From the NCBI GenBank assembly GCA_021613535.1, contig CP075496.1:6820001-6884000 (forward strand): 64,000 nt of DNA, written 5' to 3'. The position numbers were made by a program, and so were the translations under genes. Shown here one piece after another: positions 62,519 through 64,000 of this stretch (its first letter is position 1; each line of letters starts with the position of its first letter). Source of the DNA: Adineta vaga. Lineage: Eukaryota; Rotifera. The notes beneath the pieces were generated by a model. The model saw only the letters and a list, made by a program, of their open reading frames with translations. It made no database searches and had not been told where the DNA came from.

Positions 62519-63248
62519 ATGGATAATCAACAGTCGACTAAAATGCCCAAACCATTCGATCAAGATCAAGAAATGAATGCATCAAGTACCGATGGTAATC
62601 AACCACATTTCGAATTTCGAGATGATGATCGTTTAAAGCAAGAAGATGATTACCGGCAAGGTTTGTTTTATGAAGAATAATTTTTAATAATTCAAAATAA
62701 AAACTTATTTTAGAATTATTAAAAGTTCAAGATGAAATTGTTACATTACGTCAAGTACTTGGAGCTAAATTAAAACGTGAAAGTGAATTGAAAACCTTAC
62801 TAGGTGTTGGTTTTGTTGATGATCTAAAACAAGATTGGAATGAAACAGTTCATGATATTAAAGCAACAACAGCATATCAAAAAACTGCTGAAACATTACA
62901 AGCTGCATCGGATAAATTAGCTCCGGCTATTCAAACAGTTAATACATCATTCAAATCTCGTCTTGGAACTTTGAAAAGTACATTCTCATTCGAAATTGAT
63001 CTTTATTCGAAATGCTAATATATTTAGATTCAAATTTTTTCAAAACATTTGAAAATACACTTGGTTCAGGTGTGAATGCTGTGAAATCGAAAATGACACC
63101 CTCGAAATCGGCAATGCATTTTAATGGCAATGATGGTAATGAATTTAGTCACGGTGCAACAGGTGGACCTTTAACATCAAGTGTAACACATGATGAACGT
63201 CTAAATTTTGGTGGAGATTTAGATGAAAAGAAAGATTTAACAAAATAA
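62519..63248 (+). CDS. TPD52: Tumor protein D52 family member
   Basis: Three exons: 62519-62660, 62714-62977, 63028-63248; 208 residues. The family coiled coil is clear: LKVQDEIVTLRQVLGAKLKR and ELKTLLGVGFVDDLKQDW, then YQKTAETLQAASDKL, FKSRLGTLK and, across the last junction, NSNFFKTFENTLGSGVNAVK, which matches the family end block. D52 proteins form homo- and heteromers through the coiled coil and act in membrane trafficking and vesicle turnover. The N-terminus is acidic and the C-terminal tail Gly/Asp-rich and probably disordered. The start MDNQQSTKMPKP is preferred, since the upstream frame extension is AT-rich and precedes an acceptor site. Confidence 0.93.
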
Positions 63249-63721
63249 ATAAAATATTTCTATCTATATCTATTCATCGATAGTAGACAAAGAATGATAA
63301 GAGGAAACATGTTTCTTCTTTCATTATGTGTTCATTTATTTTCTTGGGAACTCTGTCATTTATGCTTCATATATTTATTTATATACATACTTACTCAGTC
63401 GTTTGTCTTGTTACGTGTTATTTATTATCGATATCTCTATTCATTTTCCAATAAGATTAAAATCTGAAAATTCGCATATAAAGCAATCGTTTATCAACAT
63501 TTTCTTTAAGTCATTGTCATTCTTTGAGTTTTTTGTTGTTCCTTTTTTTCATTGGCACTCTTCTATGACTTCATGTCAATTTTATTCTTTTTCTCATTGT
63601 TGTTCTCGTAACGTATTTGTTTTTAATGTTCTCTTCTTCCGTTCTGAATAAAAAAAAAGACCAACAATGATTGAATACGAGAAGAAAAGCATTCTATTTA
63701 TCTTGTTTCCTTATTCTAGAT
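63249..63721. other. Intergenic spacer before PET100
   Basis: A 473-bp pyrimidine-rich stretch. It ends with TTTCCTTATTCTAG at 63706-63719, two bases before the PET100 ATG, a good acceptor for trans-splicing. The plus-strand frame at 63328-63651 is T-rich chance sequence. Confidence 0.5.
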
Positions 63722-64000
63722 ATGGGTTCTTGGAAATTAGAAGTTTTTCGTAAGTAGATCGAATTATTTCGAATGAATGATTGACCTTTTGTCTTTATTT
63801 AGGTATGGCATGCTATATAAGTTTTCCATTAGCGGCAATGTTTTTATTCAGTCGTCCTGAATTATTCAAAGATCGTGTTATTGCTGCTCGAAAACGATAT
63901 TATCCACCACCAAATCCAGAACGAGTAAATCGACGAATATTGCAATTATTTGCACAAATTAATATATTTTTCTAGGATGAACTAATTCAACAATTAAAAG
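63722..64000 (+). CDS. PET100: PET100, cytochrome c oxidase assembly factor (partial)
   Basis: Exons 63722-63749, 63803-63924 and 63976 onward; the last runs off the window. The product starts MGSWKLEVFRMACYISFPLA, with a short matrix or N-terminal part, one membrane helix (about residues 10-27) and a charged tail RPELFKDRVIAARKRYYPPP. This matches the small family PET100, an inner mitochondrial membrane chaperone for complex IV assembly whose MG-x-LE-x-FR start is very conserved. The third exon begins DELIQQLK, in line with the family's charged C-terminus. Vertebrate PET100 is about 73 residues, so only a few codons are missing. Confidence 0.88.

Noticed and set aside
1-64000. CRISPR arrays, bacterial operons, insertion sequences, rRNA genes
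   Set aside because: No regularly spaced direct repeats and no rRNA-like sequence noticed; gene structure is spliced and eukaryotic throughout.

Overview
The window is about 70% AT and is plainly eukaryotic. Nearly every gene is cut by GT-AG introns of about 45-70 bp, proteins are animal-type (MED18, POLR1E, HIRIP3, fibrillarin, hormone-sensitive lipase, AMD1, ITFG1, KCTD5, TPD52, PET100, RUNDC1, TP53INP, SLC35B3, a KChIP-like sensor, a peptide GPCR), and no bacterial or viral block is seen. Compact genes, short introns, acceptor sites sitting just upstream of start codons (as expected with spliced-leader trans-splicing) and a plant/protist-type folate-biopterin transporter fit a small invertebrate, most likely a bdelloid rotifer. 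That taxon is an inference.

Layout. 1-8.6 kb: a doubtful two-exon gene, an FBT/BT1 transporter, a bHLH factor and a small heat shock protein with two alpha-crystallin domains, all on the minus strand. 8.6-12.2 kb: no gene seen. 12.2-17.1 kb (minus): an unknown 145-aa protein, RUNDC1 and an unknown 236-aa protein. 17.6-23.3 kb: a small membrane protein (+), a KChIP-like gene with two alternative first exons (-) and a class A neuropeptide receptor (-). 23.3-28 kb: gene-poor, with a 129-bp tRNA-Ser-like palindrome at 26845-26973. 28-32.5 kb (minus): a short unknown ORF, SLC35B3 and TP53INP. 33.2-39.9 kb (plus): MED18, a 1.05-kb fold-back transposon with a 10-bp target duplication, POLR1E and HIRIP3. 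40.3-41.4 kb (minus): a mitochondrial carrier. 42.2-54.4 kb (mostly plus): fibrillarin, a calmodulin-like protein, hormone-sensitive lipase with two alternative catalytic last exons, KCTD5 and AMD1. 54.9-55.6 kb (minus): a 71-aa membrane protein. 57.3-64 kb (plus): ITFG1, an unknown 539-aa protein, TPD52 and PET100 (cut by the window end).

Functionally this is a mixed housekeeping neighbourhood (transcription and rRNA synthesis, histone chaperoning, lipid mobilisation, polyamine synthesis, signalling), not one pathway. The same-strand runs MED18-POLR1E-HIRIP3 and ITFG1-unknown-TPD52-PET100 have gaps of 77-474 bp (apart from the transposon insertion), with pyrimidine-tract/AG acceptors just before the start codons, so they may be expressed as trans-spliced operons.

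All exon coordinates were derived by hand from splice consensus and reading-frame continuity; no alignment or transcript was available.
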